In this document: one piece after another, positions 19,374 through 28,101 of the stretch
Layout of the letters: each line of letters begins with the position of its first letter
Numbering within the stretch: the stretch's first letter is position 1
NCBI RefSeq assembly: GCF_021390495.1
Contig: NZ_JAJEJP010000002.1
Span: 1,488,001 to 1,552,000, forward strand
Direction of reading: 5' to 3'
DNA length: 64,000 nt
DNA from: Paraburkholderia sp. ZP32-5
GTDB lineage: Bacteria > Pseudomonadota > Gammaproteobacteria > Burkholderiales > Burkholderiaceae
Notes under the pieces: model-generated
Database searches by the model: none
Told to the model about the DNA's origin: nothing
Seen by the model: only the letters and a program-made list of their open reading frames with translations
Position numbers and translations under genes: made by a program

Positions 19374-20702
19374 ATGCCGAATCCCGCTACCGAGAACGCA
19401 CTGCCGCCTGACCTGATGAAGCGCATCGTATGGCGCCTCGCCCCACTGATGGTGCTGATGTACGTGGCCAATCAACTCGATCGCGCCAACGTCGGTTACG
19501 CGTCGTTGACGATGAACGCGGAACTGGGCATGAACGCCGCGCAATACGGACTGTCGGCGAGTCTGTTCTTTCTCGGCTACATCCTGTGCGAGGTGCCGAG
19601 CAATCTGTGCATGCATCGTTACGGCGCGCGGCGCTGGATGACCCGCATCCTCGTGAGCTGGGGGATCATGTCGTCGCTGACGAGTCTCGTGCCCGACGTT
19701 CACTGGCTGTACGCGGCGCGCTTCATGCTAGGCGTGCTGGAAGCCGGCCTGTATCCGGGCATGGTGTACTACCTGACGCTGTGGATGCCCGCGCGCAACC
19801 GCGTATGGATGATGTCGTTGTTCACGATGTCGATTCCGCTGACCGGCATGCTGGGCGCACCGGTGTCGACGTGGATCATGCAGCACGTGAGCGTGTTTGG
19901 CGTCACCGGCTGGCGCGCGATGCTGATGCTCGAAGGGCTGCCGGCCGTCGTGCTCGGCGCCGTCGCGTGGTTCTATCTGCCCGATGGCCCGCATGCGTGG
20001 CGAGGTTTGAGCGACGCCGACCGCCAGGCGATTCGCACGGCTTTGTCGCAAGAGCAGCAAGGCGCCGCGACGACGGTGCAACCGCACAACGTGCGCGCCG
20101 CGCTGACGAACCCGAAGGTCTGGGGGCTCGGCTTCGTGTACTTCGGCATCAACTCGGGAATCATCGGGCTGCTGTACTTCCTGCCGCAAGTGGTGAAGAC
20201 GTTCAACGGCGGCGCGCACTATTCGCTGACGCAAATCGGACTGATCACGTCGGCGCCGTTTGCCGTCGCCGTGGTCAGCGTGATCGTGTGGGGCAGGATC
20301 GTCAGCCGCACGCGCGTGCATGCGCTCTATGTGGCGGGTCCGCTGCTGGTCTGCGCGGCGGCGCTCGCGAGCGCGCTCTATCTGGGTTCGCCGCTCGTCA
20401 CGGTGGCGGTGCTAGCCGTCGGCACCTCTGCGTGTTTCTGCAGCATCAGCACGTTCTGGCAGATGCCGAGCCGCATCCTGACCGATCGTGCGGCGGCGGC
20501 CGGTATTGCGCTGATCACCAGCATCGGCGTGTCGTCGGGCTTTTTCATGCCGTATCTGATCGGCTGGGTGCGCGATGAAACCGGCTCGTTCCAGTTGGCG
20601 TTCATCGGCATTGCGGTCGCGATGATCATCGGCGCGGCGCTCGCGCTGATGCTCGACCCCGAGCGGCGCCGCGCACCGGTGGCGGGCATGGCACTAAAAT
20701 GA
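19374..20702 (+). CDS. MFS transporter, anion:cation symporter (ACS) family
   Basis: A 442-residue major facilitator protein with about 12 hydrophobic segments, of the anion:cation symporter group that imports organic acids such as phthalate, tartrate or glucarate with protons. Evidence: LMYVANQLDRANVGYASL in the first segment and loop (the family NYLDRVNIG motif, here with Q), LFFLGYILCEVPSNL, then FMLGVLEAGLYPGMVYYLT. A central loop with charged residues follows WFYLPDGPHAW. The ATG at 19374 (MPNPATENALPPDLMKRIVW) is consistent with family starts. It is divergent from the class II aldolase gene and followed after 25 bases by the LysR gene, so import of the aldolase substrate is the natural inference. 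Confidence 0.9.
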   Translation: MPNPATENALPPDLMKRIVWRLAPLMVLMYVANQLDRANVGYASLTMNAELGMNAAQYGLSASLFFLGYILCEVPSNLCMHRYGARRWMTRILVSWGIMSSLTSLVPDVHWLYAARFMLGVLEAGLYPGMVYYLTLWMPARNRVWMMSLFTMSIPLTGMLGAPVSTWIMQHVSVFGVTGWRAMLMLEGLPAVVLGAVAWFYLPDGPHAWRGLSDADRQAIRTALSQEQQGAATTVQPHNVRAALTNPKVWGLGFVYFGINSGIIGLLYFLPQVVKTFNGGAHYSLTQIGLITSAPFAVAVVSVIVWGRIVSRTRVHALYVAGPLLVCAAALASALYLGSPLVTVAVLAVGTSACFCSISTFWQMPSRILTDRAAAAGIALITSIGVSSGFFMPYLIGWVRDETGSFQLAFIGIAVAMIIGAALALMLDPERRRAPVAGMALK

Positions 20703-20727
20703 CCGGTTTGTCCGTGGAGGGCCAGCC

Positions 20728-21672
20728 GTGTCATTGCGCCGAGGAATCCCCAGTCTGAGCACGTTGCAGGCATTCGAAGCATCCGCCCGTCATCAAAGCT
20801 TTTCGAAGGCCGCCGCCGAATTGAATCAGACGCACGGCGCGGTCTGCAAAAAGGTCAACGAACTCGAAGCGAGCCTCGGCGTCGCGCTATTCGAGCGGGT
20901 CAAGCAGCGTCTGGTGCTGACCGAAGCCGGCGCCGACTACGCGCATCGGATCCGTATCAATCTGGAGCAGATCCGCCAGGACACTCATCAACTGCTCGCC
21001 GCGAACCGCGAAAGTTCGACGTTGCGCGTCGCCGTCGGCGTCACGTATGGCGCGCAGTGGCTGGTGCCGCGGCTGCCCGGATTTCAGCGCCTCTATCCAG
21101 ACATCCATGTGCGCCTGACCGGTCGCGATCAGCCCACCTACTTCCATGATCTGAGCTTCGACGTCGCGATTCACTTCGAACAGTCGCCGCTGCCGGGGCT
21201 CGCCAGCAAACTTCTGCTGGCGGACGACGAAGTATGGATGGTGGCGGCGCCCGCCGTTGCCGACGAACTTGCGACGCGTGATATCGCGTCGATGCCGTGG
21301 ATTCACACGCGCGATCTGCCGACGGTATGGATGGCATGGAGCGAAACCGCGGGGCTTGAAGAAACCCGGCACCTGCTGCGCGATGGCAGCGATCATTTCT
21401 TCGATTTCTTCATCATGGCGATTCGCGCGGCGGTCGCCGGCCTCGGCGTGGCGCTGCTGCCGCGCGTGCTGATCGAGCAGGAACTGGCGACGCGCCAACT
21501 GGTTCGCGTCAGCGACTACGCGGCGATCAACTCGCAGAAGACCTATCTGATGTTTCCGGAGCAGAAGCGCGACTGGGCTCCGCTTGCTGCGTTCGCCGCG
21601 TGGATCGAAGCGGAGATGACGCGTTATCGGGCGACGGCCTCATTGCCTCTTAACGCGGCACATCCCCTTTGA
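20728..21672 (+). CDS. LysR-family regulator, GcvA type
   Basis: A 314-residue DNA-binding regulator. The N-terminal winged helix reads LSTLQAFEASARHQSFSKAA, AELNQTHGAVCKKVNELE, LGVALFERVKQRLVLTEAG. The effector domain follows from about residue 90 (LRVAVGVTYGAQWLVPRLPG is the GcvA-type signature). The start is the GTG at 20728 with GGAGGG about 8 bases upstream. It is cotranscribed in orientation with the MFS transporter 25 bases before it and probably controls that gene and the divergent aldolase. Its 3' end overlaps the convergent dioxygenase gene by 23 bases, so both C-termini are encoded on the same DNA. Confidence 0.92.
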   Translation: MSLRRGIPSLSTLQAFEASARHQSFSKAAAELNQTHGAVCKKVNELEASLGVALFERVKQRLVLTEAGADYAHRIRINLEQIRQDTHQLLAANRESSTLRVAVGVTYGAQWLVPRLPGFQRLYPDIHVRLTGRDQPTYFHDLSFDVAIHFEQSPLPGLASKLLLADDEVWMVAAPAVADELATRDIASMPWIHTRDLPTVWMAWSETAGLEETRHLLRDGSDHFFDFFIMAIRAAVAGLGVALLPRVLIEQELATRQLVRVSDYAAINSQKTYLMFPEQKRDWAPLAAFAAWIEAEMTRYRATASLPLNAAHPL

Positions 21673-22474
21673 GCGTGATCCGCTGCATGACCCGCCTGAA
21701 GCCGTGATAGTCGTTGACCGGATTGTGCTGCGCCGAGCGATTGTCCCAGAACGCCAGCGCATTCGGCGTCCACACGAAACGGCAGGTGAACTCCGGCTTC
21801 ACCTGATGCCGGAACAGAAACTCCAGCAGCGGTGCGCTCTCATCGTTCGTCATGCCGTCGATACCGACCGTATGCGCGATATTCACGTACAGGCTCTTGC
21901 GCCCGCTCTCCGGATGCGTGCGCACGATCGGATGCAGCGCGACCAGATCCTCGACCTTGGTGTCCTTGCCATCGGTGCGGATGCGATCCTCGCGCGTGCG
22001 CGACACGTCCGCCTTCGCCGACGAATTGATGCCCTTCAAGCCTTCGAGCAACCGCTTCATCGTATCGGACAGCGCCTCGTACGCGAGCTGCTGATTCGCG
22101 AACATCGTGTCGCCGCCATAAGGCGGAATTTCGCGCGACAACAGCATCGAGCCCATCGGCGGCACTTGCAGATACGTGGTGTCCGAGTGCCAGATACCGC
22201 CAAAATTGCTCCGCTCGTCTTCGAGCTTCTTCACTTCGATGATCGTCGGATAGCCGTCGATGCCCTTCACGAACGGATATTCGATCGGCTCGCCCATCGC
22301 GGTGGCGAAGTCGAGAAACTGCCGCGCGTTCAAATCCTGATCGCGCAGGAAGATAACCAGATGATCGTTTAGCGCGCCGCGCAGTTCGGCGGCCAGATCG
22401 CGCGATACACCTTTGGACAGATCGACGCCGGAGATTTCCGCGCCCAGCGCGCCGGCCACTTTTCGTATTTGCAT
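21650..22474 (-). CDS. TauD/TfdA-family 2-oxoglutarate dioxygenase
   Basis: A 274-residue Fe(II)/2-oxoglutarate-dependent dioxygenase, the family that hydroxylates taurine, 2,4-D or alkyl sulfates and so releases sulfite, phenol or similar. The iron triad is visible as H and D of GIWHSDTTY (about residues 94-98) and a distal histidine in NRSAQHNPVNDYHGF; the 2-oxoglutarate-binding arginine is in the following RRVMQRITL. The N-terminus QIRKVAGALGAEISGVDLSK is typical. AAGGAG about 6 bases upstream supports the ATG at 22474. It is the last gene of a TRAP transporter operon, 28 bases after dctM, so its substrate is presumably the carboxylate or sulfonate imported by that system. Too little is visible to choose between taurine-like and phenoxyacid-like substrates. 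Confidence 0.92.
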   Translation of the reverse strand: MQIRKVAGALGAEISGVDLSKGVSRDLAAELRGALNDHLVIFLRDQDLNARQFLDFATAMGEPIEYPFVKGIDGYPTIIEVKKLEDERSNFGGIWHSDTTYLQVPPMGSMLLSREIPPYGGDTMFANQQLAYEALSDTMKRLLEGLKGINSSAKADVSRTREDRIRTDGKDTKVEDLVALHPIVRTHPESGRKSLYVNIAHTVGIDGMTNDESAPLLEFLFRHQVKPEFTCRFVWTPNALAFWDNRSAQHNPVNDYHGFRRVMQRITLKGDVPR

Positions 22475-22502
22475 GTGAGCTCCTTGATTCGTGGCGCGCG
22501 GC

Positions 22503-23834
22503 TTAGCTCGCGCCGAGCAGCATCGTCGATAGTGAGGGGAACACGCCGATCAGCGCGAGTACGGCCATCATGATGAACACGTACGGCAGCGTGCCGAGCA
22601 CGATACGCCGCAACGGCACGTCGGGCGCCACGCTCTGAACGACGAACAGGTTCAGGCCGACCGGCGGATGAATCAGCGCCATCTCCATGTTGATCACGAC
22701 CACCACGCCGAACCAGATCAGATTCCAGTGATACGCCTGCACCACGGGCACCAGCACAGGCATCGTCACGACGATGATCGCGATGGTCTCCATGAAGCAG
22801 CCGAGAAAAATCAGCAGCACGTTGATGCAGATAAACAGCACCCACGGCTGCACATGCGCGGCCGCGACGGTCTGCGTCAGCGACTGCGCGACCTGGCTCG
22901 TCGTCATCACATAGCCGAACACGATCGCCGATGAGATCACCGCGAGAATCATCACGCTGCTTTGCGCGGCGTTGACGAGAATCTGCCGGAACTTGGTCCA
23001 CGACAGTTCGCGATATACGACACCCGCGAGCACCAGACTCGCGACGATGCCGAGCGATGCAGCTTCCTGCGGCGTTGCGAGTCCGCGATACAGCGAGCCG
23101 AGAATGATCAGGATCAACAGCGCGAACGGGCCGATGTCTTTCAGCGCGACGATCCGTTCACGTACGCTCGCGAGCGGCCGCGTGCGCTGCTTTTTGCCCG
23201 CCGCGCCTGCCGCGCCGCCGTGCTCGCGGTCGCGAATCGCGAGAATCATCTGATAGGCACCGAACGAGGCCGCCATGATCGCGCCAGGCACCAGCGTCGC
23301 GATGAACAGCTTGCCGATCGATTGCTCGGCGATCACGCTATAGATGATCAGCGGGATGCTCGGCGGCAGCAGGATGCCGAGCGTGCCGCCGGCCGCCACC
23401 GCGCCGCACGCGCGTCCTTGCGGCACGCCGTGGCGGCGCATTTCGGCGACCGCGAAGCCGCCGATGGCCGCCGCCGTCGCCACGCTCGATCCGGACACCG
23501 CCGCCATCACGCCGCAGGCGAGTGTCGTCGCGACCGCGAGGCCGCCGGGCACGCCGTCGAGAATCTTCGCGAGCGCCGAGTACAGGCGCGCGCCCATGCC
23601 CGATGCGGACACGATTGCCCCCATGAACATGAACATCGGCACCGACGTCAGCGCCAGCGTCGCGACCGAGCCCCAGTACGTGCTCGGAATCAGACTGAGC
23701 GCGTCCCAGCCGCCGCCCGTGATGTACAGCGACGCGAGCGCGACGAACAACAGCGCGAACGCGATCGGCACGCCGAGCGACAGCGTCGCGAGCAACCCGC
23801 CGAACATGCCCGCGCCGATCAGGATCTGGTTCAT
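22503..23834 (-). CDS. TRAP transporter large permease (DctM type)
   Basis: A 443-residue inner-membrane protein with about 12 hydrophobic segments, the ion-coupled transport subunit of a tripartite ATP-independent periplasmic system. Family features include LGVPIAFALLFVALASLY near the N-terminus, VPMFMFMGAIVSASGMGARL, and GGTLGILLPPSIPLIIYSVI in the middle. The ATG at 23834 overlaps the dctQ stop codon as ATGA, indicating translational coupling; the longer open frame upstream is out-of-frame dctQ sequence. A hydrophilic insert (GGAAGAAGKKQRTRPLAS) of about 20 residues interrupts the centre. It works with the small subunit and the binding protein encoded directly upstream. Confidence 0.95.
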   Translation of the reverse strand: MNQILIGAGMFGGLLATLSLGVPIAFALLFVALASLYITGGGWDALSLIPSTYWGSVATLALTSVPMFMFMGAIVSASGMGARLYSALAKILDGVPGGLAVATTLACGVMAAVSGSSVATAAAIGGFAVAEMRRHGVPQGRACGAVAAGGTLGILLPPSIPLIIYSVIAEQSIGKLFIATLVPGAIMAASFGAYQMILAIRDREHGGAAGAAGKKQRTRPLASVRERIVALKDIGPFALLILIILGSLYRGLATPQEAASLGIVASLVLAGVVYRELSWTKFRQILVNAAQSSVMILAVISSAIVFGYVMTTSQVAQSLTQTVAAAHVQPWVLFICINVLLIFLGCFMETIAIIVVTMPVLVPVVQAYHWNLIWFGVVVVINMEMALIHPPVGLNLFVVQSVAPDVPLRRIVLGTLPYVFIMMAVLALIGVFPSLSTMLLGAS

Positions 23835-24379
23835 TCCTTTCTCCCGAGCAGCATGTCGTCCATTGCGACTTCGCGGCCCTTCGGCTCGCTGGCGAAGACG
23901 ATCGTCAGCAGGCGCGTGATCTGCGCGACGCACAGCAGCAGCATGCCGGCCACGAAGCCGGTGTACGGGATCCACAGCGGCAACGAGAACATCCCCCACG
24001 AGCGCTCGCCGCTCGTCCAGGCGTCCCACCAGAAATCGATCGCGAGGCGGGTCATCGCGAGCGCGACCGCCGTCACGATCAACGTCGAGATACACGCGAG
24101 CACCTGCTTGCCGCGCTCGCCCAGATGCGCGCTGAGCACATCGACCTTCAGATGCCTTCCCTGCCATGCGAGCGCCGCCATGCCGACGAAGGTCATGTAA
24201 GCCATCAGGTAGGTGGTGACTTCGGAGACCCACACGTCGGATAGACGCAGCACCTCGCGCGCGAGCACGCCGTAGGAAATCACGAGCACGGTGACGATCA
24301 CCGCGGCGCCGACGGACAGCGCGACGCCACGGCAGAGCGCATCGAATGCACGTGAAAAGCGATCGATTACGGCGCGCAT
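23831..24379 (-). CDS. TRAP transporter small permease (DctQ type)
   Basis: A 182-residue membrane protein with four hydrophobic segments, the small subunit that pairs with DctM. The conserved WVSEVTTYLMAYMTFVGMA block and the GRHLKVDVL motif at the end of the second segment identify the family. The ATG at 24379 is preferred to an in-frame TTG nine codons upstream because the latter overlaps the dctP stop region. The stop overlaps the dctM start by four bases, and dctP ends 10 bases before this start, so P-Q-M are one transcript. Confidence 0.93.
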   Translation of the reverse strand: MRAVIDRFSRAFDALCRGVALSVGAAVIVTVLVISYGVLAREVLRLSDVWVSEVTTYLMAYMTFVGMAALAWQGRHLKVDVLSAHLGERGKQVLACISTLIVTAVALAMTRLAIDFWWDAWTSGERSWGMFSLPLWIPYTGFVAGMLLLCVAQITRLLTIVFASEPKGREVAMDDMLLGRKE

Positions 24380-24389
24380 CACAGCCTCA

Positions 24390-25430
24390 TTACTTGTAGA
24401 GCGCAAGGCTCTGGTCGAGCAGACGGCCGCCGTCCGGCACTTCCGCGCGGAACTTCGGGAAGCTGACTTTCTGGAACAGCGCCTGCCACTGATTCCATTC
24501 GTCGAGCGTCATCTTGTGGATCGTCACGCCGTGGCTCGCGAACAGTTGCGCGACACGCTTGTCGTCGGCCTTCGCGCCTTCGAATGCCTGCTGTTCGAGG
24601 CTCTGCCCGACGTCCGTCAGAATCTTCTGCTGCGCGGGCGTGAGCTTGTTCCACGTTTTCATGCTGATCGCGATCGGCTCGATCGTGTAGTAGATGCTGT
24701 AGTTCTCCGGCGAGTTGTAGTACTTCGCCACTTCGTACATGCGGAACGAGCCGAACGTACCCGACGAGGTCCACAGGCCATCGAGTAGGCCCAACTGCAT
24801 CGCGCTATAGGTTTCGGACGAGGCCATCGACACCGTGCTCGCGCCCGCGCTTTGCAACGCGGCTTCCATCATCTTGCCGGCGCCGCGCACTTTCATTTTG
24901 TCCAGATCGGCGGGCAGATTGATCGGTTTGGATTTCGATGCGGCGCCGCCGGAAATCTGGATCCAGCACAGCGTCTTGAAACCGTACGCTTCGATCTTCG
25001 CTTCGAGCTCCTTCCACACCGGCGAGGTGCGGAACTTGTAGACGTCGTCGTGCGTTTTCCACAGACCCGGCAGCAGGATCAGGTTCAACTGCGGAATCGC
25101 GCCCGCCGCGTAGATGTACGGATAGATCGCGAGATCCGTGCTGCCGCTGCGCAGCGCGGTGTGCATGTTCAACGACTTGACCAGCGACTCCGCCGGAAAG
25201 ATGTTGATATGAATCTTGCCGCCCGATTTCTGCTCCACTTCCTGCGCGAATTTCTTGCCGGTCTGTACGACGTAGTCGTTCGGGTCGTCAGGCCATTGAT
25301 GCGCCATTTTTAGCGTAATGGTGTCGTCCGCGTGAGCAACATTCATCATGCCTGCCAGTGCTCCGGCAGCGATCAGCAGGCTGGCGAGTCGTTGAATCCG
25401 CCACTTTCGGGTCAAGCGCAATCCTTGCAT
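24390..25430 (-). CDS. TRAP transporter substrate-binding protein (DctP type)
   Basis: A 346-residue periplasmic binding protein. A signal peptide is clear: MQGLRLTRKWRIQRL, a hydrophobic core SLLIAAGALAGMMNV, then cleavage near AHADD. The mature part starts DTITLKMAHQWPDDPNDYVV. It carries the family features SGGKIHINIFPAESLVKSL, the ligand-pocket arginine region KMKVRGAGKMMEAALQSAG (the R that clamps the substrate carboxylate), and SSETYSAMQLGLLDG. The ATG at 25430 is chosen because it gives this signal peptide; the upstream extension is arginine-rich antisense-like sequence. Ligands of the family are mostly carboxylates and sulfonates. It is first in an operon dctP-dctQ-dctM-tauD and lies 64 bases downstream of the IclR regulator gene on the same strand. 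Confidence 0.94.
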   Translation of the reverse strand: MQGLRLTRKWRIQRLASLLIAAGALAGMMNVAHADDTITLKMAHQWPDDPNDYVVQTGKKFAQEVEQKSGGKIHINIFPAESLVKSLNMHTALRSGSTDLAIYPYIYAAGAIPQLNLILLPGLWKTHDDVYKFRTSPVWKELEAKIEAYGFKTLCWIQISGGAASKSKPINLPADLDKMKVRGAGKMMEAALQSAGASTVSMASSETYSAMQLGLLDGLWTSSGTFGSFRMYEVAKYYNSPENYSIYYTIEPIAISMKTWNKLTPAQQKILTDVGQSLEQQAFEGAKADDKRVAQLFASHGVTIHKMTLDEWNQWQALFQKVSFPKFRAEVPDGGRLLDQSLALYK

Positions 25431-25494
25431 CAGCGTCTCCGTGGGTTGTGTCCTTATACGTATTGCTTGTCGTGCGTTGCCTATCTTCTGCTTG

Positions 25495-26238
25495 CTACGG
25501 TGTGCCGCGGCGCGCGTCGGTTTCGATCTGCGCGAGCGCCGCGTGCATTTGCGCCGCGATGTTGTCCAGCGCGTTTTCCATCCGGTAGCGAGGTCCGGCC
25601 ACTGCAATGCCGAGTACTTCGCGATTCAGGTGCACCGGCATCGCGACGGCGAACACGTCGCTGACGCTCTCGCCGCGCGTCAGGAAGTAACCGCGCCGCT
25701 TCGATTCGGCGATGTCGTTCGCGATCGCATCGGCCGCCGTCAGCGTGTGTCCGGTGATCGCATTGAGTTCGGCGCTCGCGAGCCATGCGGCGAGGCTCGC
25801 GTCGTCGAGTTCGCCGAGCATCGCCTTGCCGATCGAGGTCGAATGCAGCGGCTTTCTCGCCCCTGCCGGCGCGCTGTAGCGAATCGTCTGCGGCCCCTCG
25901 TACACGACCAGATAGACGATCTGATCGCCCTGCCGCTTGCCGACGATCACCGTTTCCGACGTCGCCTCGCGCAGTGCGAGCAGTTGCGGTTCGATCCGTT
26001 CGAGAAACGGATCGTGCGCGGCGATCGTCAGCGCCATGTCGACGAGGCGGCGAGTCGGATACAGCTCTTTGCGGCGGCCCGTCACATACAGATAGCCGCG
26101 CTCGATCATCACCCGCACGACGCCGTGGCTCGTGCTGACCGGCATATCCGACGCCTCGGCCAGCTCCGACAGCGCGAGCGGCCGGCAGGCGGCTTCAAAC
26201 GCCTCGAAGATGCTCAGTGCGCGGTCGGTCGGCTTCAA
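25495..26238 (-). CDS. IclR-family transcriptional regulator
   Basis: A regulator of about 247 residues. The winged helix reads KPTDRALSIFEAFEAACRPL, LSELAEASDMPVSTSHGVVR, MIERGYLYVTGRRKELYPT. The C-terminal effector-binding GAF-like domain includes ALREATSETVIVGKRQGDQI and the conserved SIGKAMLG motif. The start is uncertain: no ATG lies near the domain boundary, so I place it at the TTG at 26238, two residues before the family's usual start. A longer upstream frame encodes unlikely, cysteine- and proline-rich sequence. It lies upstream of and codirectional with the TRAP-dioxygenase operon, its likely target, and an inverted repeat just upstream of the start suggests autoregulation. Confidence 0.88.
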   Translation of the reverse strand: MKPTDRALSIFEAFEAACRPLALSELAEASDMPVSTSHGVVRVMIERGYLYVTGRRKELYPTRRLVDMALTIAAHDPFLERIEPQLLALREATSETVIVGKRQGDQIVYLVVYEGPQTIRYSAPAGARKPLHSTSIGKAMLGELDDASLAAWLASAELNAITGHTLTAADAIANDIAESKRRGYFLTRGESVSDVFAVAMPVHLNREVLGIAVAGPRYRMENALDNIAAQMHAALAQIETDARRGTP

Positions 26239-26245
26239 TTTCGTA

Positions 26246-26275
26246 GTTTCGAAAAGTATTTTGGATAGGCGAAAC
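26246..26275. promoter_or_regulatory. Inverted repeat before the IclR gene
   Basis: GTTTCG (26246-26251) and CGAAAC (26270-26275) form an inverted repeat with an 18-base spacer; the left arm is also part of the 8-base palindrome TTTCGAAA (26247-26254). It lies 8-37 bases from the regulator's start, where an autoregulatory operator would be expected. Confidence 0.4.
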
Positions 26276-26497
26276 GAGTATAAGAGACAACGCGGCGCGT
26301 GCGGGCACCGATTCGATCGGGGAAAACCCTTTGGGAAAGCCGCGGAGCGCGTGAAATCCGCAAGCGGGCAACAGGCCGATGACCGGCCGATAACGGGCAG
26401 ATAACGGGCAGATCGCACACCCTCTTATTCACTTTGCTTTTGATCCGGCCTAGACTGAATTCAGACTTCCGTCCGCCAATCAAGCTTTTACGCATGA

Positions 26498-26520
26498 CCG
26501 TTGCCGTTGCGCGGCAACGG
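26498..26520 (+). promoter_or_regulatory. Perfect 9-bp hairpin in the permease leader
   Basis: CCGTTGCCG (26498-26506) and CGGCAACGG (26512-26520) form a perfect 9-base stem with a 5-base loop, 83 bases upstream of the amino-acid permease start. No T-tract follows, so it is more likely a leader structure or operator than a terminator. Confidence 0.45.
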
Positions 26521-26602
26521 ATGCTGTCGCTGTCGTGCTTCGCGAGCCGACGCAATGCGAGCCGGTTCGTGCCCAATCAACAATCGAACGGGACGACTCA
26601 TC

Positions 26603-28069
26603 ATGGCTGATACGGGTTATATGGCGCGGAAGACAGTTGCCGATATCGTCGGCAGTGCCGACGCGGACGAAGGTCACAAGCTGTCGAAAACGCTTGGCGC
26701 GGCCAGCATCACCGCGATGGGCATCGGCGCGATCATCGGTGCCGGCATCTTCGTGCTGACCGGTACGGCCGCCGCGCAGTTCGCGGGACCGAGCATCATG
26801 TTGTCGTTCGTGCTGGGCGGTATCGCGTGCGCGTTCGTCGGCCTGTGCTATTCGGAACTCGCGGCGATGCTGCCGGTGTGCGGCAGCAGCTACACGTACA
26901 CGTATGCGACGCTCGGCGAAATCTTCGCGTGGATCATCGGCTGGGACCTGATCCTCGAATACGCGATGGGCGCGGCGACCGTCGCGGTCGGCTGGTCCGG
27001 CTATATCGTGAGCCTGCTGCGCAACGTCGGCATCGACATTCCCGCTACCCTCTCCGCGGCGCCCGGCACGGTCGTCAAGCTCGCCGATGGCAGCACGGTG
27101 ACCGGCCTTATCAATCTGCCGGCGATCTTTATCGTCGCGGTGCTGACCACGATGCTCGTGCTCGGCACCAAGGAATCGGCGCGGATCAACAACGTGATGG
27201 TCGCGGTCAAGCTGGTCGTGGTAGTCGCATTCATCGCGATCGGCTTCTTCTTTATCAAGCCGGAAAACTGGCATCCGTTTATCCCGGCCAATACCGGGGA
27301 GTTCGGCAACTACGGCATGAGCGGGATTCTGCGCGGCTCGGCGGTGGTGTTTTTCGCGTTCATCGGTTTCGATGCGGTGTCCACCGCCGCGCAGGAAGCG
27401 CGCAAGCCGCAGCGCGACATGCCGATCGGCATTCTCGGCTCGCTCGTGATCTGCACGGTGCTGTATATCCTCGTCGCGGGTGTGCTGACCGGGCTCGTGC
27501 CGTACGGCGAACTGAACGTGCCCGATCCGATTGCGAAAGGCGTCGATGCGATCGGGATGAACTGGTTCTCGATTCTGATCAAGATCGGCGCGCTGACCGG
27601 GCTAACCACGGTGATTCTCGTGCTGTTGTACGGACAGAGCCGGATCTTCTTCACGATGTCGCAGGACGGCTTGCTACCGCCGTTTTTCGCGCGCGTGCAT
27701 GACCGTTTGCATACGCCTTATCTGAGCCAGATGCTGATCGGCACGGTCGTTGCCATCGTCGCCGCGTTGACGCCGATCGGCGTGCTTGGCGAGATGGTCA
27801 GCATCGGCACGCTGTTCGCGTTCGTGCTCGTGTGCGGCGCGGTGATGTATCTGCGCCGCAGCGATTCCGATGCGATGCGGCCGTTCCGCGTGCCCGGCGT
27901 GCCGATCGTGCCGATCCTCGGCATCCTGTTCTGTCTGCTGCTGATGGTCGGCCTGCCGCTCGTCACGTGGCTGCGGCTCGTCGTGTGGCTCGTGATCGGC
28001 ATGGCGATTTATCTGTCGTATGGCCGCCATCATTCGGTGCTGCGTTATCCGGAGCGCCACAAGAGATGA
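26603..28069 (+). CDS. APC-superfamily amino-acid permease (CAT/YfnA type)
   Basis: A 488-residue inner-membrane amino-acid transporter with 12 or more hydrophobic segments. The first segment motif ITAMGIGAIIGAGIFVLTG is the APC substrate and ion-binding helix. LPVCGSSYTYTYATLGEIFA and the FFAFIGFDAVSTAAQEARKP block, with its conserved glutamate, place it with cationic amino-acid (CAT) transporters and Bacillus YfnA. The ATG at 26603 is chosen because the family begins a few residues before the KTVADI...LSKTLG segment; the open frame extends upstream but those codons are cysteine- and arginine-rich. It appears monocistronic, with no Shine-Dalgarno sequence of note and a hairpin in its leader. 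The 33-base gap to the convergent msrA gene shows no terminator. Specific amino acid unknown. Confidence 0.93.
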   Translation: MADTGYMARKTVADIVGSADADEGHKLSKTLGAASITAMGIGAIIGAGIFVLTGTAAAQFAGPSIMLSFVLGGIACAFVGLCYSELAAMLPVCGSSYTYTYATLGEIFAWIIGWDLILEYAMGAATVAVGWSGYIVSLLRNVGIDIPATLSAAPGTVVKLADGSTVTGLINLPAIFIVAVLTTMLVLGTKESARINNVMVAVKLVVVVAFIAIGFFFIKPENWHPFIPANTGEFGNYGMSGILRGSAVVFFAFIGFDAVSTAAQEARKPQRDMPIGILGSLVICTVLYILVAGVLTGLVPYGELNVPDPIAKGVDAIGMNWFSILIKIGALTGLTTVILVLLYGQSRIFFTMSQDGLLPPFFARVHDRLHTPYLSQMLIGTVVAIVAALTPIGVLGEMVSIGTLFAFVLVCGAVMYLRRSDSDAMRPFRVPGVPIVPILGILFCLLLMVGLPLVTWLRLVVWLVIGMAIYLSYGRHHSVLRYPERHKR

Positions 28070-28101
28070 GCCGAACATGAGCAAAGCGGCAACGCCTTCC
28101 G

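Noticed and set aside
22503..24233. A 576-residue version of the TRAP large permease
   Set aside because: The first 133 codons overlap the dctQ gene in another frame; the ATG at 23834 overlapping the dctQ stop is the expected coupled start.
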